Source: Aliivibrio sp. EL58 (GTDB lineage: Bacteria; Pseudomonadota; Gammaproteobacteria; Enterobacterales; Vibrionaceae). From it: 64,000 nt of DNA. The notes under the pieces were generated by a model. That model searched no databases. It had not been told where the DNA came from and saw nothing but the letters and a program-made list of their open reading frames with translations. Shown here in pieces: positions 37,443 to 48,734 of the stretch (positions are counted from its first letter, which is position 1; each line of letters opens with the position of its first letter). The translations under genes and the position numbers were made by a program. The DNA lies in contig NZ_OMPC01000009.1 of NCBI RefSeq assembly GCF_900312675.1, positions 1-64,000 on the forward strand, read 5' to 3'.

Positions 37443-39839
37443 ATGCACAACGTAACTCCAATAAACGAATACCCGAAATTCTGGGCAGAATGCTATGGAA
37501 CAGCCCCTTTCTTTCCTACTTCTCGTAAAGAAATGGACCAACTTGGTTGGGATAGCTGCGACATTATCATTGTAACTGGGGATGCGTACGTGGATCACCC
37601 AAGTTTTGGTATGGCGATCATCGGACGTTTGCTAGAAGCACAAGGCTTCCGCGTTGGTATCATTGCTCAACCAAAATGGGACAACAAAGACGAGTTCATG
37701 GCTCTTGGTCAACCAAATTTATTCTTTGGTATCACTGCTGGTAACATGGATTCAATGATCAACCGTTATACCTCAGATAGAAAACTTCGTCATGATGATG
37801 CCTATACCCCAAACAATGAAGGTGGTAAGCGCCCTGACCGTGCTGTACTGGTATATTCTCAACGTTGTCGTGAAGCGTTTAAAGATACGCCTATTGTTTT
37901 AGGTGGCATTGAAGCAAGTCTACGCCGTTTAGCGCATTACGATTACTGGTCTGATAAAGTTCGTCGCTCAGTACTGTTTGATGCTAAAGGTGACATACTT
38001 CTTTTTGGTAATGCTGAGCGTGCTTTAGTTGAAGTTGCCCATCGCCTTGCTAGTGGCGAAGATGTTAAAACAATGACCAATATTCGTGGTACTGCGGTGA
38101 ATCTACCTGCAGAACCTGAAGGCTTTAAAATCATTGACTCTTCTCGTATTGAAAAGCCAGGTAAAGCTGCTTTTGTTCCAATCAACCCATACGCAACGGA
38201 AGAGCAATGTGAAACCAACAAAGCTGAAGTAAAAGAAGAGCAGCCACAAGTTATTACGGTAACGGCCTCTCGCCATGATTCAAAAACAACAGCGATTCGT
38301 ATTCCACCGTATGAAAAACTAAACGGTGACCGTATTCTTTATGCTCACGCTAGTCGTATTATGCATTTAGAAACCAATCCATACTCTGGTCGTGCATTAA
38401 TCCAGCGTCATGGTGATCGCGAATTATGGGTAAACCAAGCACCAATTCCTCTGACAACAGAAGAAATGGATTTTGTGTTTGACTTGCCTTATGCGCGTGT
38501 TCCACACCCTATGTATGGCAAAGCTAAGATCCCTGCGTATGACATGATTAAAACATCAGTCAACATTATGCGTGGTTGTTTTGGTGGTTGTTCATTCTGT
38601 AGTATTACCGAACACGAAGGTCGTATTATTCAGAACCGCTCTAAAGAATCGATCATCAATGAACTAGAAGAAATTCGTGACAAAGTTCCTGGATTTACCG
38701 GCACGATCTCAGATCTTGGTGGTCCAACAGCGAACATGTATCGTTTAGGCTGTTCAATACCGAAAGCAGAAGCAACCTGTCGTCGTCCTTCTTGTGTTTT
38801 CCCTAAGATCTGTGACAAGCTAAATACTGATCACGTACATACGATTGATTTGTACCGTGAAGCTCGTAAAGTTAAAGGCGTTAAGAAAGTATTAATTGCT
38901 TCTGGTGTTCGTTACGATTTAGCAATTGAATCTCCAGAATACGTGCGTGAGTTAGTCACCCACCACGTTGGCGGTTATTTGAAAATTGCACCTGAACATA
39001 CCGAAAAAGGCCCATTAGATTTAATGATGAAGCCAGGTATGGGAACGTACGATCGCTTCAAGTCTATGTTTGAAAAATACAGCCAAGAAGCTGGTAAGAA
39101 GCAATATCTTATCCCTTACTTTATCTCTGCTCATCCGGGTACAGAAGATGAAGACATGCTGAACCTAGCGATGTGGCTGAAGAAAAACAACCTTGAGTGT
39201 GATCAGGTTCAGAACTTCTATCCATCACCAATGTGTAATGCAACCTCAATGTATTACTCAGAAACAAACCCACTGAAACGCGTGAAATATAAAAAACGTG
39301 AAGATGTGACGGTAGCTAAAGGTGAGCGTCAACGTCGACTACATAAAGGCTTATTGCGTTATCACGATCCTAAAAACTGGAAAATGATCCGTGAAGCATT
39401 AACAGAAATGGGCAAAAAACACCTTATTGGTGATAAGCCACACTGTTTAGTGCCTGAAGACGATATCGATACACAAACACCTGCTGAACGTCGCCAAACA
39501 GGACGTCACGGTGCGAAACGTTTTGCAACTAAGCATACTCAAGCACAGTTTGATGGTGATCCACGTAATAGTAATAATCGTGGTGGTCAAAATAAGAGTA
39601 ATCGCAACGGTAAGCCTAGCTCTCAAGGTCAAGGTCAAAACCGTAATGGTAACGGTGGAAAACCAACAGGACACGCAAGTTCGGATAAGCCTGCATCAAG
39701 CGGACAGAAGAATGGCGTTCGTAATGGTTATTCAAACAGTAAACCAAGTGGCAATGGTAAACCTAAAGCCACTGGTAATAAACCAACCGCCAATAAGCCA
39801 AGCGGTACAGGTGCTAAACGTAAACCAAAGCACCGTTAA
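37443..39839 (+). CDS. ygiQ: YgiQ family radical SAM protein
   Basis: Radical SAM protein (UPF0313) of unknown substrate. Seen: N-terminal cobalamin-binding-like region (residues 35-190, [17 protein letters not shown]...), the radical SAM CxxxCxxC in [12 protein letters not shown] (about residues 378-386), further Cys in [15 protein letters not shown], and HPGTEDEDM. From about residue 690 to the end (798) the sequence turns into a low-complexity tail rich in Asn, Gly, Lys, Ser and Pro, probably disordered and RNA- or nucleic-acid-binding. Monocistronic, convergent with tyrS. Confidence 0.92.
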   Translation: MHNVTPINEYPKFWAECYGTAPFFPTSRKEMDQLGWDSCDIIIVTGDAYVDHPSFGMAIIGRLLEAQGFRVGIIAQPKWDNKDEFMALGQPNLFFGITAGNMDSMINRYTSDRKLRHDDAYTPNNEGGKRPDRAVLVYSQRCREAFKDTPIVLGGIEASLRRLAHYDYWSDKVRRSVLFDAKGDILLFGNAERALVEVAHRLASGEDVKTMTNIRGTAVNLPAEPEGFKIIDSSRIEKPGKAAFVPINPYATEEQCETNKAEVKEEQPQVITVTASRHDSKTTAIRIPPYEKLNGDRILYAHASRIMHLETNPYSGRALIQRHGDRELWVNQAPIPLTTEEMDFVFDLPYARVPHPMYGKAKIPAYDMIKTSVNIMRGCFGGCSFCSITEHEGRIIQNRSKESIINELEEIRDKVPGFTGTISDLGGPTANMYRLGCSIPKAEATCRRPSCVFPKICDKLNTDHVHTIDLYREARKVKGVKKVLIASGVRYDLAIESPEYVRELVTHHVGGYLKIAPEHTEKGPLDLMMKPGMGTYDRFKSMFEKYSQEAGKKQYLIPYFISAHPGTEDEDMLNLAMWLKKNNLECDQVQNFYPSPMCNATSMYYSETNPLKRVKYKKREDVTVAKGERQRRLHKGLLRYHDPKNWKMIREALTEMGKKHLIGDKPHCLVPEDDIDTQTPAERRQTGRHGAKRFATKHTQAQFDGDPRNSNNRGGQNKSNRNGKPSSQGQGQNRNGNGGKPTGHASSDKPASSGQKNGVRNGYSNSKPSGNGKPKATGNKPTANKPSGTGAKRKPKHR

Positions 39840-39865
39840 GTAAATAGAAAAAATTAACAAGTATA

Positions 39866-39896
39866 AAAAAAGCGAACCAATGCGGTTCGCTTTTTT
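39866..39896. terminator. Bidirectional terminator between ygiQ and tyrS
   Basis: AAAAAAGCGAACC (39866-39878) pairs with GGTTCGCTTTTTT (39884-39896) around a 5-nt loop. Confidence 0.93.
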
Positions 39897-39956
39897 ATTG
39901 CCCGAATATAAAGTAATGAAACAGAGTTATCTACTCCACTCCATTACTAATTTATT

Positions 39957-41237
39957 CTATTTCCAAACGTATAAGTTAAACAGTTTTTTACCACGTTTGA
40001 TTACGCTGTATTTACCGAATAATGCGTCTTCTTTCTTAAGAACCACTTCAGAATCAGCTACTTTTTCGCCGTTTACTGAAACCGCACCATTACCAATAAA
40101 TTCACGCGCCATCTTATTCGATTTTGCTAGTTCAGATTGAGTCAGTACTTCAACAATAGTTTGCTCTGAAGCTTCAAGCTCAGTCGTTGGTAGACCATCT
40201 TGTGCTAGTTGTGCTAAATCAGTTTCAGTTAGCGATGCTAGATCACCAGAGAACAATGCTTCTGTAATACGGATAGAAGAAGCTAAGCCTTCCTCACCGT
40301 GAACCAAACGAGTCACTTCTTTAGCAAGTACGCCTTGACCAGCAGGACGGCCTTGAACACTCTTGTCACTTTCTTCAATTGCAGCAATTTCGTCTACAGA
40401 TAGGAAAGTGAAGAAACGTAGGAAGTTATATACGTCAGCATCCGCAGTACCCAACCAGAATTGGTAGAAAGCGTATGGTGATGTTTTGCTTGGGTCTAAC
40501 CAAATTGTACCTGATTCCGTCTTACCAAATTTAGTACCATCTGATTTAGTTACTAGCGGTAGCGTTAAACCAAATACTTTATTACGGTTCATACGACGAG
40601 TTAGATCGATACCACCAGTGATGTTACCCCACTGATCAGAACCACCAATTTGCAGCGTACATTCTTTTGCTTTGTTTAGCGCAGCAAAGTCATACGATTG
40701 AAGTAGCATGTAGCTGAACTCAGTAAATGAGATACCAGAACCTTCACGGTCGATACGTTGTTTTACTGATTCTTTTTGAATCATTGCATTTACGCTGAAA
40801 TGCTTACCGATATCACGCATGAATTCGATTACATTGATTTCACCAATCCAATCTAGGTTATTCACGACTTCTGCGCCATTTTTCTCTTCTGTAAACTCAA
40901 CAAAAGCAGAAACTTGAGCACGGATTTTATTAACCCAATCACCAACAACATCAGAGGTGTTCAATTGACGCTCTGCCGCTTTAAAGCTTGGATCACCAAT
41001 TAAACCAGTAGCGCCACCAACAAGTGCTAATGGCTTATGGCCCGCTTGTTGAAAACGCTTAAGAACTAACAAAGGTACTAGGCTACCAATATGTAGGCTG
41101 TCTGCTGTCGGATCGAAACCACAATAGAGAGTACGACAGTCAGTTGAAAGGTGCTCAGCTAATTCTTCGTCTGCTGTGCACTGTGCAATAAGCCCACGAG
41201 CTTTTAAATCCTGCAATAATTCATTTGTTGCTGTCAT
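39957..41237 (-). CDS. tyrS: Tyrosyl-tRNA synthetase
   Basis: Class I aminoacyl-tRNA synthetase. Seen: HIGH variant in [11 protein letters not shown] (about residues 47-57), tyrosine-binding QSYDFAAL and [16 protein letters not shown] variant KFGKTES (about 236-242), and a C-terminal S4-like RNA-binding domain (about 360-424, [18 protein letters not shown]). 426 residues. Monocistronic, divergent from relV. Confidence 0.97.
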   Translation of the reverse strand: MTATNELLQDLKARGLIAQCTADEELAEHLSTDCRTLYCGFDPTADSLHIGSLVPLLVLKRFQQAGHKPLALVGGATGLIGDPSFKAAERQLNTSDVVGDWVNKIRAQVSAFVEFTEEKNGAEVVNNLDWIGEINVIEFMRDIGKHFSVNAMIQKESVKQRIDREGSGISFTEFSYMLLQSYDFAALNKAKECTLQIGGSDQWGNITGGIDLTRRMNRNKVFGLTLPLVTKSDGTKFGKTESGTIWLDPSKTSPYAFYQFWLGTADADVYNFLRFFTFLSVDEIAAIEESDKSVQGRPAGQGVLAKEVTRLVHGEEGLASSIRITEALFSGDLASLTETDLAQLAQDGLPTTELEASEQTIVEVLTQSELAKSNKMAREFIGNGAVSVNGEKVADSEVVLKKEDALFGKYSVIKRGKKLFNLYVWK

Positions 41238-41595
41238 AGATAACCTACTTGTACTCTAAATTTCGGTATAAAAAAGAAGATTCGATTTTACACATTTACC
41301 CGCTAAATAACAGACTTTGTGAGTAAAAAGCCACTTTGAACTAATATCTATTTTATCTCCCCATTTGATTAACCATTTTCTAGTTACAATTGCTTTCAAT
41401 TTCAAGAAGAAAAAGTTCAAAAATTGACCTTAATTTAACGTCAAGAATTGTAATTCTGTGATGCTTAACTCAAACCAAAACAATGATAATTTTCACCTCT
41501 TGAATCTGCTAAGTGTGCCCATATTTATTTAGTAGGTGTTGCTAAGATGCTGTCTACTTAGTTGCTATTTCTTTCTGTCTTGCTAAGGAAAAAGA
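41238..41595. other. Divergent tyrS/relV promoter region
   Basis: 358 bases without a gene. AT-rich; includes AGAATT-GT-AATTCT (about 41443-41456) as the only tidy palindrome, and GCTAAGGAAAAAGA as the relV ribosome site. A TGTAAA half-site 50 bases upstream of tyrS (minus strand) is not enough to call a TyrR box. Confidence 0.4.
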
Positions 41596-42366
41596 ATGAA
41601 AAAGTTTGCCCGTGCCGCAGTCCTAATGGTTTTAGTATTTGGACGTCCTCAAGCACAAGCTTCCTCATTAATTGAGTTTATTGAACCTGATTATCAAGAA
41701 GCAAACCAATCAGAGATCGATCATCAACATGTCCTTCACAGCCTAAATGGTCTACTTTCGATTCAAAGTTGGAACCATTTCTCACATCAACCTTATGATG
41801 ATTTTAATATTTTAAATTCTAAGGCTCATCAAGCTCAGAGAGAATTAGAAAATATCTGTAAAGAGACCGCATTAATGTCAAATGCCCAATCTCAATTTGC
41901 AGGTGTAAAAAGTACCGAACGAGCTTTATTAAAGATTGAACAAGAATTAAATGGTCAGGTAAATAAATTAACCGACATGGCAAGAGCTACGGTAGTTGCC
42001 GATTCAATACCTGATTTAGTAACCGCTTATGAATCAATAAATAGAGAAACAACTGTACTGAGTGTCACTAACCGTTTTGCAGAGCCAGCTAAATCAGGCT
42101 ATCGAGATATTAAGTTGTTGGTAGAGCTACCAAAAACAAAATTAGTTGCGGAAATACAGCTGCACTTAAAAGAGATTGCAACGGTAAAAAATGGAGCAGA
42201 ACATAAACTGTACGAAGAAATTCAAAATATCGAGCGTTTAACACTGATTGAAAATAGAGAGTTCACTGAATTTGAGCAAGCTCGTGTTGCTAAATTAAGA
42301 GCGTTATCTCAATCGCTATACGCTAATGCTTGGCAGGCCTATTTACCGACCCAAGCGCTAGCGTAA
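41596..42366 (+). CDS. relV: RelV-like single-domain (p)ppGpp synthetase
   Basis: Small alarmone synthetase of the RelA/SpoT fold, as known for V. cholerae RelV. Seen: Lys105 in GVKSTERALLK, Asp127 and Arg130 in KLTDMARATVV (DxxR), Tyr/Arg in SGYRDIKLLVEL, and Glu186 in VAEIQLHL (ExQ), which fit the (p)ppGpp synthetase active site. There is no hydrolase, TGS or ACT domain. 256 residues. As I recall the residues reported essential in V. cholerae RelV (K107, D129, R132, E188) line up here with a constant offset of two. Oddly the N-terminus (MKKFARAAVLMVLVFG... QAQASS) looks like a Sec signal peptide. Divergent from tyrS. Confidence 0.85.
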   Translation: MKKFARAAVLMVLVFGRPQAQASSLIEFIEPDYQEANQSEIDHQHVLHSLNGLLSIQSWNHFSHQPYDDFNILNSKAHQAQRELENICKETALMSNAQSQFAGVKSTERALLKIEQELNGQVNKLTDMARATVVADSIPDLVTAYESINRETTVLSVTNRFAEPAKSGYRDIKLLVELPKTKLVAEIQLHLKEIATVKNGAEHKLYEEIQNIERLTLIENREFTEFEQARVAKLRALSQSLYANAWQAYLPTQALA

Positions 42367-42417
42367 ATAACCTCTTTCTTTTAATCTATTGATTCTAGTC
42401 TACGGCATCAGAAACTA

Positions 42418-42452
42418 AAAAGAGCAACCAATAACCTATTGATTGCTCTTTT
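42418..42452. terminator. Bidirectional terminator between relV and ynhF
   Basis: AAAAGAGCAACCAATA pairs with TATTGATTGCTCTTTT (one mismatch) around a 3-nt loop; A- and T-runs on both sides. Confidence 0.88.
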
Positions 42453-42482
42453 CTTTTTATCTGCTTTTGCTTGTTTCGTATT

Positions 42483-42572
42483 TCATGCCATCAAAACCAA
42501 ACTTCCAAAAAAAGCTAATCCTGAAAAAACAGCTACAGTTGTAATAAGTGCAAATTTAAAATCACTGTCCAT
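42483..42572 (-). CDS. ynhF: YnhF family membrane protein (29 aa)
   Basis: 29-codon gene with an ideal AAGGAG seven bases before the ATG. The protein MDSDFKFALITTVAVFSGLA... has the same length and pattern as E. coli YnhF (MSTDLKFSLVTTIIV...): acidic start, Lys-Phe, Thr-Thr, then one membrane helix. E. coli YnhF is a small inner-membrane protein of unknown function. Monocistronic with its own terminator downstream. Confidence 0.85.
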   Translation of the reverse strand: MDSDFKFALITTVAVFSGLAFFGSLVLMA

Positions 42573-42769
42573 AACGACTCCTTGTTATTGTGATGTAACA
42601 AAAAATTAACACTACTTCGAGCTATCTTCAAGTAATCAAAAGAAGTAGACCACCAAGTTGGTATTGGTATCACAATGTCAGCATAATAAATCTAACATCA
42701 GCATAAAATTAACCGTTTTGTGACTAAATACAAGTTAATAAAATTACGAAACACTTTTGGGAGGAATAA

Positions 42770-43351
42770 ATGAAACGGACATCATTACTAGGGTCACTCA
42801 CGATTGTACCTCTACCACTATTTGCTCAAGTGTACATAACCCCTTCTATTGGTATTGCCTCGGGTGGTGAAGTAGAAAATAGCGCAGGTGAAACCTTCAA
42901 TATTAAAGGCGATAACGCACTCTCCCTCGCTATTGAAACAGATTTTGATACTGGTCGTATTGGATTATTTTATAGCACTCAAAGCAGTGAGGTAAAATCA
43001 CTGGGCAACAAAACACGATTTGATTATTTACACTTTCAAAGTGCATTAGATTACCCTCTCACCTCTCATTTAAGCTCTTTCTTTGGTTTAAGTCTTGGTG
43101 CTACTTATACCGATGTCGACTGGAGTGACGAAAGCCTACACTTCTCTGCCGGCGCTTTTACTGGGTTGCAGTACCACTTTACTGATAATCTCGCATTACA
43201 ACTCGAAGCGCGTTGGTTAGGGACCTCTGTTGATAGTAGTTTCGACAGTGCTTGTGTTTCTGGATCCACACAGAGCGGGTGTATCATTCGTTATGAAGGA
43301 AGCTGGATGAATCAATTTCAAGGTAACCTTGGCTTAAGATTCAGTTTTTAA
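42770..43351 (+). CDS. Outer membrane beta-barrel protein (8-stranded type)
   Basis: 193 residues. Seen: signal peptide ending at LPLFA-QVY, GGGAGG ribosome site, alternating hydrophobic beta-strand pattern (YITPSIGIASGGEV, RIGLFYSTQSS, LSSFFGLSLGATYTDV, FSAGAFTGLQYHF, LALQLEARWLG) and the terminal aromatic motif GLRFSF required for outer-membrane assembly. Two Cys near the C-terminus (ACVSGSTQSGC) may form a loop disulfide. Resembles OmpA/OmpW-like small barrels; ligand unknown. Confidence 0.82.
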   Translation: MKRTSLLGSLTIVPLPLFAQVYITPSIGIASGGEVENSAGETFNIKGDNALSLAIETDFDTGRIGLFYSTQSSEVKSLGNKTRFDYLHFQSALDYPLTSHLSSFFGLSLGATYTDVDWSDESLHFSAGAFTGLQYHFTDNLALQLEARWLGTSVDSSFDSACVSGSTQSGCIIRYEGSWMNQFQGNLGLRFSF

Positions 43352-43380
43352 CCCCTACATGATCCTACTTATCATTTTCT

Positions 43381-43426
43381 AAATTCCAATTGATATGGTT
43401 GTTTTCTCATCAATTGGAATTTTTTT
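43381..43426. terminator. Terminator after the outer-membrane protein gene
   Basis: AAATTCCAATTGAT pairs perfectly over 14 bp with ATCAATTGGAATTT, followed by T to 43426. Confidence 0.9.
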
Positions 43427-43713
43427 ATAAAAACACAATTAATCATTTAACCTTTAATTAACAACAATAGACTCTGCATAAGAAATTATCTTTAACACTA
43501 CCTGCCATAATATCAATCAAATTAAGAACAATTCACTACTAACGCTATATTTTGCTACCTTTATGTCATATTGCCTTAACAATCATAAATAGGTAATCTG
43601 CCTGTAATGCTTAGCTAATACCTCTAGTTTGAGCAAATTGATTTCAACTTAAATAGAGAATGATACTGAACAAGCTTCAGTTCTCAGGGAAAAGTTTTTT
43701 AAAGGAGTGTTTT
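43427..43713. other. Leader/promoter region of the NSS transporter gene
   Basis: AT-rich sequence without a gene; an upstream in-frame ATG at 43660 exists but lacks a ribosome site. Nothing else notable seen. Confidence 0.4.
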
Positions 43714-45180
43714 ATGAAGCGTGAACAATGGGGTTCTCGTGCAGGATTTATTCTTGCAGCAGTAGGATCTGCTATCGGTCTAGGTAATATTTGGCGTTTT
43801 CCATACATGGCGTATGAGAATGGCGGCGGTGCTTTCTTCATCCCTTATCTATTTGCAATGCTAACTGCTGGTATTCCATTTATGATCATGGAATTTGGTA
43901 TGGGCCATAAATTCAGAGGCTCTGCACCACGAACATTTGCAAAACTAAACAAAAAATACGAATGGCTTGGTTGGTTCCAAGTATTAATAGCTGCTGTAAT
44001 TGCAGTGTACTATGTTGCTGTTATTGGCTGGGCTATCTCTTACTTCAGTATGTCTTTTTCTCAAAGCTGGGGACAAGATACTAACGCGTATTTCTTTAGC
44101 GAGTACCTAAAGTTAGGTGACAACTCACCAACAAAACTTGGTAGTATTCAATGGCACATCGCTATTCCAATAGTTATTGCTTGGGCAATCACTTTTGCGG
44201 CTATTTTTGGTGGCGTAAAAAGTGGGATAGAACGTGCAAGTAAGATCATGATGCCGTTACTGTTTATTATGGTTATTGCTCTTATTGGTCGAATGATTTT
44301 CTTACCTGGTGCACTCGATGGGCTTAACTACCTATTCCAACCAGATTTTAGCAAGATCACAGATCCAAAAGTATGGTCAGCCGCTTATGGTCAAATCTTC
44401 TTTACCCTAAGTGTCGGCTTTGCCATCATGCTGGCTTATTCAAGTTACTTACCTGAAAAATCAGATGTGAATAATAACGCCTTTATGACGGTACTGATTA
44501 ACTGTGGTTTCTCTATTATCGCCGGTATTCTTATCTTTTCTATTTTAGGTAACATGGCACATGAGCAGAGTAAACCATTAACAGAAGTGGTTAGCGCTGG
44601 TGTTGGGCTTGCTTTTGTTACTATTCCGGCAGCAATTAACTTACTACCGGCGCCTTATATTCTTGGACCTCTATTCTTCTTTGCTTTAGTTGTGGCTGGG
44701 TTAAGTTCTCACATTTCAATCATTGAAGCGGTAACGTCTGCTTTCATTGACAAATTAAACTGGTCTCGTAAAAAAGCAGCGTCTGTTGTATGTAGTGTTG
44801 GTTTAGTGGTTTCAATGGCATTCGCAACTAATGGCGGTCTATTACTGCTTGATTTGGTTGACTACTTCATCAATAACATTGCGCTATTAACTAGTTGTTT
44901 AATCGAACTGTTTATTATGGGTTGGTTAGTGAAACTGGCTGATATCCGCTCGCACGTTAATAAAATATCTGAGTTTACGATTGGTAAATGGTTTGAGATC
45001 TGCTTACGCTTTGTCAGCCCTGCTTTCCTAGTGGTTATCTTAGGAACAAATATCGTTAATACGTTAACTGATGGTTATGGCGGTTATGCTCAATTCGATT
45101 TACTGCTACTTGGTTGGGGTCTTATTGCCGCAATGCTAGTGGTTGGTATCGTAATTAATAAATCAAGCAAGGAGGCTTAA
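43714..45180 (+). CDS. Sodium-dependent transporter, NSS (SNF) family
   Basis: Na+-coupled symporter of the LeuT fold. Seen: GSAIGLGNIWRFPYMAYENGGGAFFIPY (TM1, Na+/substrate site, cited in part), WAISYF, and about 11-12 helices. The ATG at 43714 is selected because AAAGGAG is right before it and MKREQWGSRAGFIL is the usual family N-terminus; 488 residues. It is followed one base later by a 31-codon gene of the MetS type, so it is probably a MetP-like methionine/alanine importer. Substrate not proven. Confidence 0.92.
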   Translation: MKREQWGSRAGFILAAVGSAIGLGNIWRFPYMAYENGGGAFFIPYLFAMLTAGIPFMIMEFGMGHKFRGSAPRTFAKLNKKYEWLGWFQVLIAAVIAVYYVAVIGWAISYFSMSFSQSWGQDTNAYFFSEYLKLGDNSPTKLGSIQWHIAIPIVIAWAITFAAIFGGVKSGIERASKIMMPLLFIMVIALIGRMIFLPGALDGLNYLFQPDFSKITDPKVWSAAYGQIFFTLSVGFAIMLAYSSYLPEKSDVNNNAFMTVLINCGFSIIAGILIFSILGNMAHEQSKPLTEVVSAGVGLAFVTIPAAINLLPAPYILGPLFFFALVVAGLSSHISIIEAVTSAFIDKLNWSRKKAASVVCSVGLVVSMAFATNGGLLLLDLVDYFINNIALLTSCLIELFIMGWLVKLADIRSHVNKISEFTIGKWFEICLRFVSPAFLVVILGTNIVNTLTDGYGGYAQFDLLLLGWGLIAAMLVVGIVINKSSKEA

Positions 45181-45181
45181 T

Positions 45182-45277
45182 ATGACAACTGGTGCAATCA
45201 TTATGATGGTTCTTGGCCTTGGGATCACTTGGGGAGGCGCAGCCTTCTGTATCCGTAAGGCGATGAACAGTAACTAG
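45182..45277 (+). CDS. metS: MetS-type small subunit of NSS transporter (31 aa)
   Basis: 31-residue single-helix protein (MTTGAIIMMVLGLGITWGG...) matching the MetS family of small subunits found after NSS transporter genes. GGAGG lies at the end of the transporter gene, eight bases before this ATG, and one base separates the genes, indicating coupled translation. The GLGITWGG helix and basic C-terminal CIRKAMN are typical. Confidence 0.88.
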   Translation: MTTGAIIMMVLGLGITWGGAAFCIRKAMNSN

Positions 45278-45305
45278 AAACTACTTTCTAGAAAATGTTA
45301 GTCTT

Positions 45306-45334
45306 AAAGCAGATCTTCGGATCTGCTTTTTTTT
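45306..45334 (+). terminator. Terminator after metS
   Basis: AAAGCAGATC-TTCG-GATCTGCTTT: perfect 10-bp stem closed by a stable UUCG tetraloop, followed by T8. Confidence 0.94.
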
Positions 45335-45369
45335 CGCTGTTTCATTTTAAATTAATTTAGAAGGTAAAA

Positions 45370-45996
45370 ATGATCATTCTCTATTCATTTCGCCGCTGCC
45401 CTTATGCTATGCGTGCACGGCTTGGGCTTGCTCTCTCTGAAAAATCGGTACAGCTTCGTGAAATCATATTGAAACATAAACCAGAAGCAATGATACAGGC
45501 ATCCCCTAAAGGCACTGTTCCTGTCTTAATTGAAAAAGATGGGCATGTGATAGATGAAAGCTTAGATATCATGAAATGGGCTTTAGAAGGCTCTCAACTG
45601 TTAAATTCAGCAACGAATACCATGCATTTATTAATAAAAGAAAATGATGAGGTATTTAAAGGCTGGTTAGATAAATACAAATACGCAGATCGCTACCCTG
45701 AACATTCAGAAGTTTACTACCGTGAGCAAGGTGAGATATTTTTAGAGAAACTAGAACGACAGTTAACTAATTCAAATAGATTATTTAGTGATGAATACAG
45801 TTTTGCTGATTTGGCCATTCTTCCTTTTATTCGCCAGTTTGCGTTTGTGGACATTGATTGGTTTAACCAAAGTAAATATCAACACGTACGTGATTGGCTT
45901 ACGAATTTCATTGATTCAGCGCTGTTTCTCAAAATCATGAAGAAATATCCGACTTGGTTAGAATCACATCAAGAAATCTCGTTCCCTGAAAAATAA
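45370..45996 (+). CDS. Glutathione S-transferase family protein
   Basis: 208 residues. Seen: N-terminal thioredoxin-fold domain with RRCPYAMRARLGL (residues 8-20), KGTVPVLIEKDGHVIDESLDIMKW (cis-Pro and Ser/Glu GSH contacts), and a C-terminal helical domain with SFADLAILPFIRQFA. The RCPYAMRAR motif resembles GrxB/omega-type GSTs, so thiol transferase activity is as likely as conjugation. Followed by a terminator. Confidence 0.88.
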   Translation: MIILYSFRRCPYAMRARLGLALSEKSVQLREIILKHKPEAMIQASPKGTVPVLIEKDGHVIDESLDIMKWALEGSQLLNSATNTMHLLIKENDEVFKGWLDKYKYADRYPEHSEVYYREQGEIFLEKLERQLTNSNRLFSDEYSFADLAILPFIRQFAFVDIDWFNQSKYQHVRDWLTNFIDSALFLKIMKKYPTWLESHQEISFPEK

Positions 45997-46031
45997 CCCT
46001 TTGTTTCTCTTCTTCTCAAACCAGAAAACAA

Positions 46032-46057
46032 AAAAGGAGACTCGAAAGTCTCCTTTT
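46032..46057. terminator. Bidirectional terminator between GST gene and ptsG
   Basis: AAAAGGAGACT (46032-46042) pairs with AGTCTCCTTTT (46047-46057). Confidence 0.92.
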
Positions 46058-46081
46058 ATTAATCATCGATAAAACCGATAA

Positions 46082-47912
<1,831 letters not shown>

Positions 47913-47938
47913 AAAAGAGAGACTAATGCCTCTCTTTT
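47913..47938 (-). terminator. Terminator after tatD
   Basis: AAAAGAGAG (47913-47921) pairs with CTCTCTTTT (47930-47938); on the minus strand the stem is followed by a run of T. Ends the long yceD-to-tatD gene run. Confidence 0.9.
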
Positions 47939-47962
47939 GATTGTTTTATCAACAAATTCAAA

Positions 47963-48733
47963 TTATTTGTTCAAAAAAAGTTTCTTGAAATTATTGGTGG
48001 TTACTTGAGCAACCTCTTCAAATGATTTTCCTTTTAATAAACCAATATACTCAGCAACATCCCTTACATAAGCAGGTTGGTTCTCTTTTCCTCGAAATGG
48101 TACTGGAGCTAAATAAGGAGAATCAGTCTCGACTAATAGACGATCTAAAGGTAAACGGCGAACCACATCTTTCAATTCAACGGCTTTATTAAACGTTACA
48201 ATTCCTGATATAGAAATGTAAAAACCTAAATCCATCGCTGCTTCTGCAAATTCCCAATCTTCAGTAAAACAGTGTATTACACCACCACATTTATCTGCTT
48301 GACCATTTTTTAGAATAGCTAAGGTATCTTCTCGAGCTTGTCTTGTATGAATAATTAATGGTTTATTATACTCAACCGCAACTTCTACTTGCTGCTCAAA
48401 TAAATCACGCTGACGAGGAGCACTTTCTGGTTGGTAAAAATAATCTAACCCCGTTTCACCTATCGCAATAACACGCTCATTTGCTGCATATTGACGAAAA
48501 ATAGACAAATCAAACTCAGAATCAACATCTAAAGGGTGGATCCCACAAGAGGCATGAACTTCAGGGTGATCCTTAATCATTTCCATCATATTTGGAAAAG
48601 CATCCAAGGTTACCCCTACAGTAAGAAACTGCTCTACTCCACGCTGTTTGGCTTTTTCAAGCACATCTTCAACACTAGTATGTAGATCACTGTAATTTAA
48701 TTTGTCTAAGTGACAGTGTGAATCAATTAACAC
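47963..48733 (-). CDS. ycfH: TatD family metal-dependent hydrolase (YcfH)
   Basis: TIM-barrel metal-dependent deoxyribonuclease-like hydrolase. Seen: metal ligands in IDSHCHLD, GETGLDYFY, IIHTRQA, IHCFTED and ETDSPYLAP. The GTG at 48733 is preferred: GGAG lies six bases upstream and it aligns with the usual family start; an ATG at 48754 lies inside the holB coding sequence and would add seven residues. Last gene of the run; holB stop is one base upstream. Confidence 0.9.
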   Translation of the reverse strand: MLIDSHCHLDKLNYSDLHTSVEDVLEKAKQRGVEQFLTVGVTLDAFPNMMEMIKDHPEVHASCGIHPLDVDSEFDLSIFRQYAANERVIAIGETGLDYFYQPESAPRQRDLFEQQVEVAVEYNKPLIIHTRQAREDTLAILKNGQADKCGGVIHCFTEDWEFAEAAMDLGFYISISGIVTFNKAVELKDVVRRLPLDRLLVETDSPYLAPVPFRGKENQPAYVRDVAEYIGLLKGKSFEEVAQVTTNNFKKLFLNK

Positions 48734-48734
48734 A

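Larger units (their letters stand above)
42367..42769. other. Region between relV and the outer-membrane gene
   Basis: Holds a bidirectional terminator (42418-42452), the minus-strand ynhF gene (42483-42572) and its promoter region, and a direct repeat TCAGCATAA at 42678 and 42698 ahead of the outer-membrane protein gene. Confidence 0.7.

Noticed and set aside
41281-41297. TGTAAA half-site near tyrS as a TyrR box
   Set aside because: The second half (TTTACA at the right spacing) is absent.
43660-43713. N-terminal extension of the NSS transporter from an upstream ATG
   Set aside because: The internal ATG at 43714 has AAAGGAG and the family-standard N-terminus; the upstream codons encode no conserved sequence.
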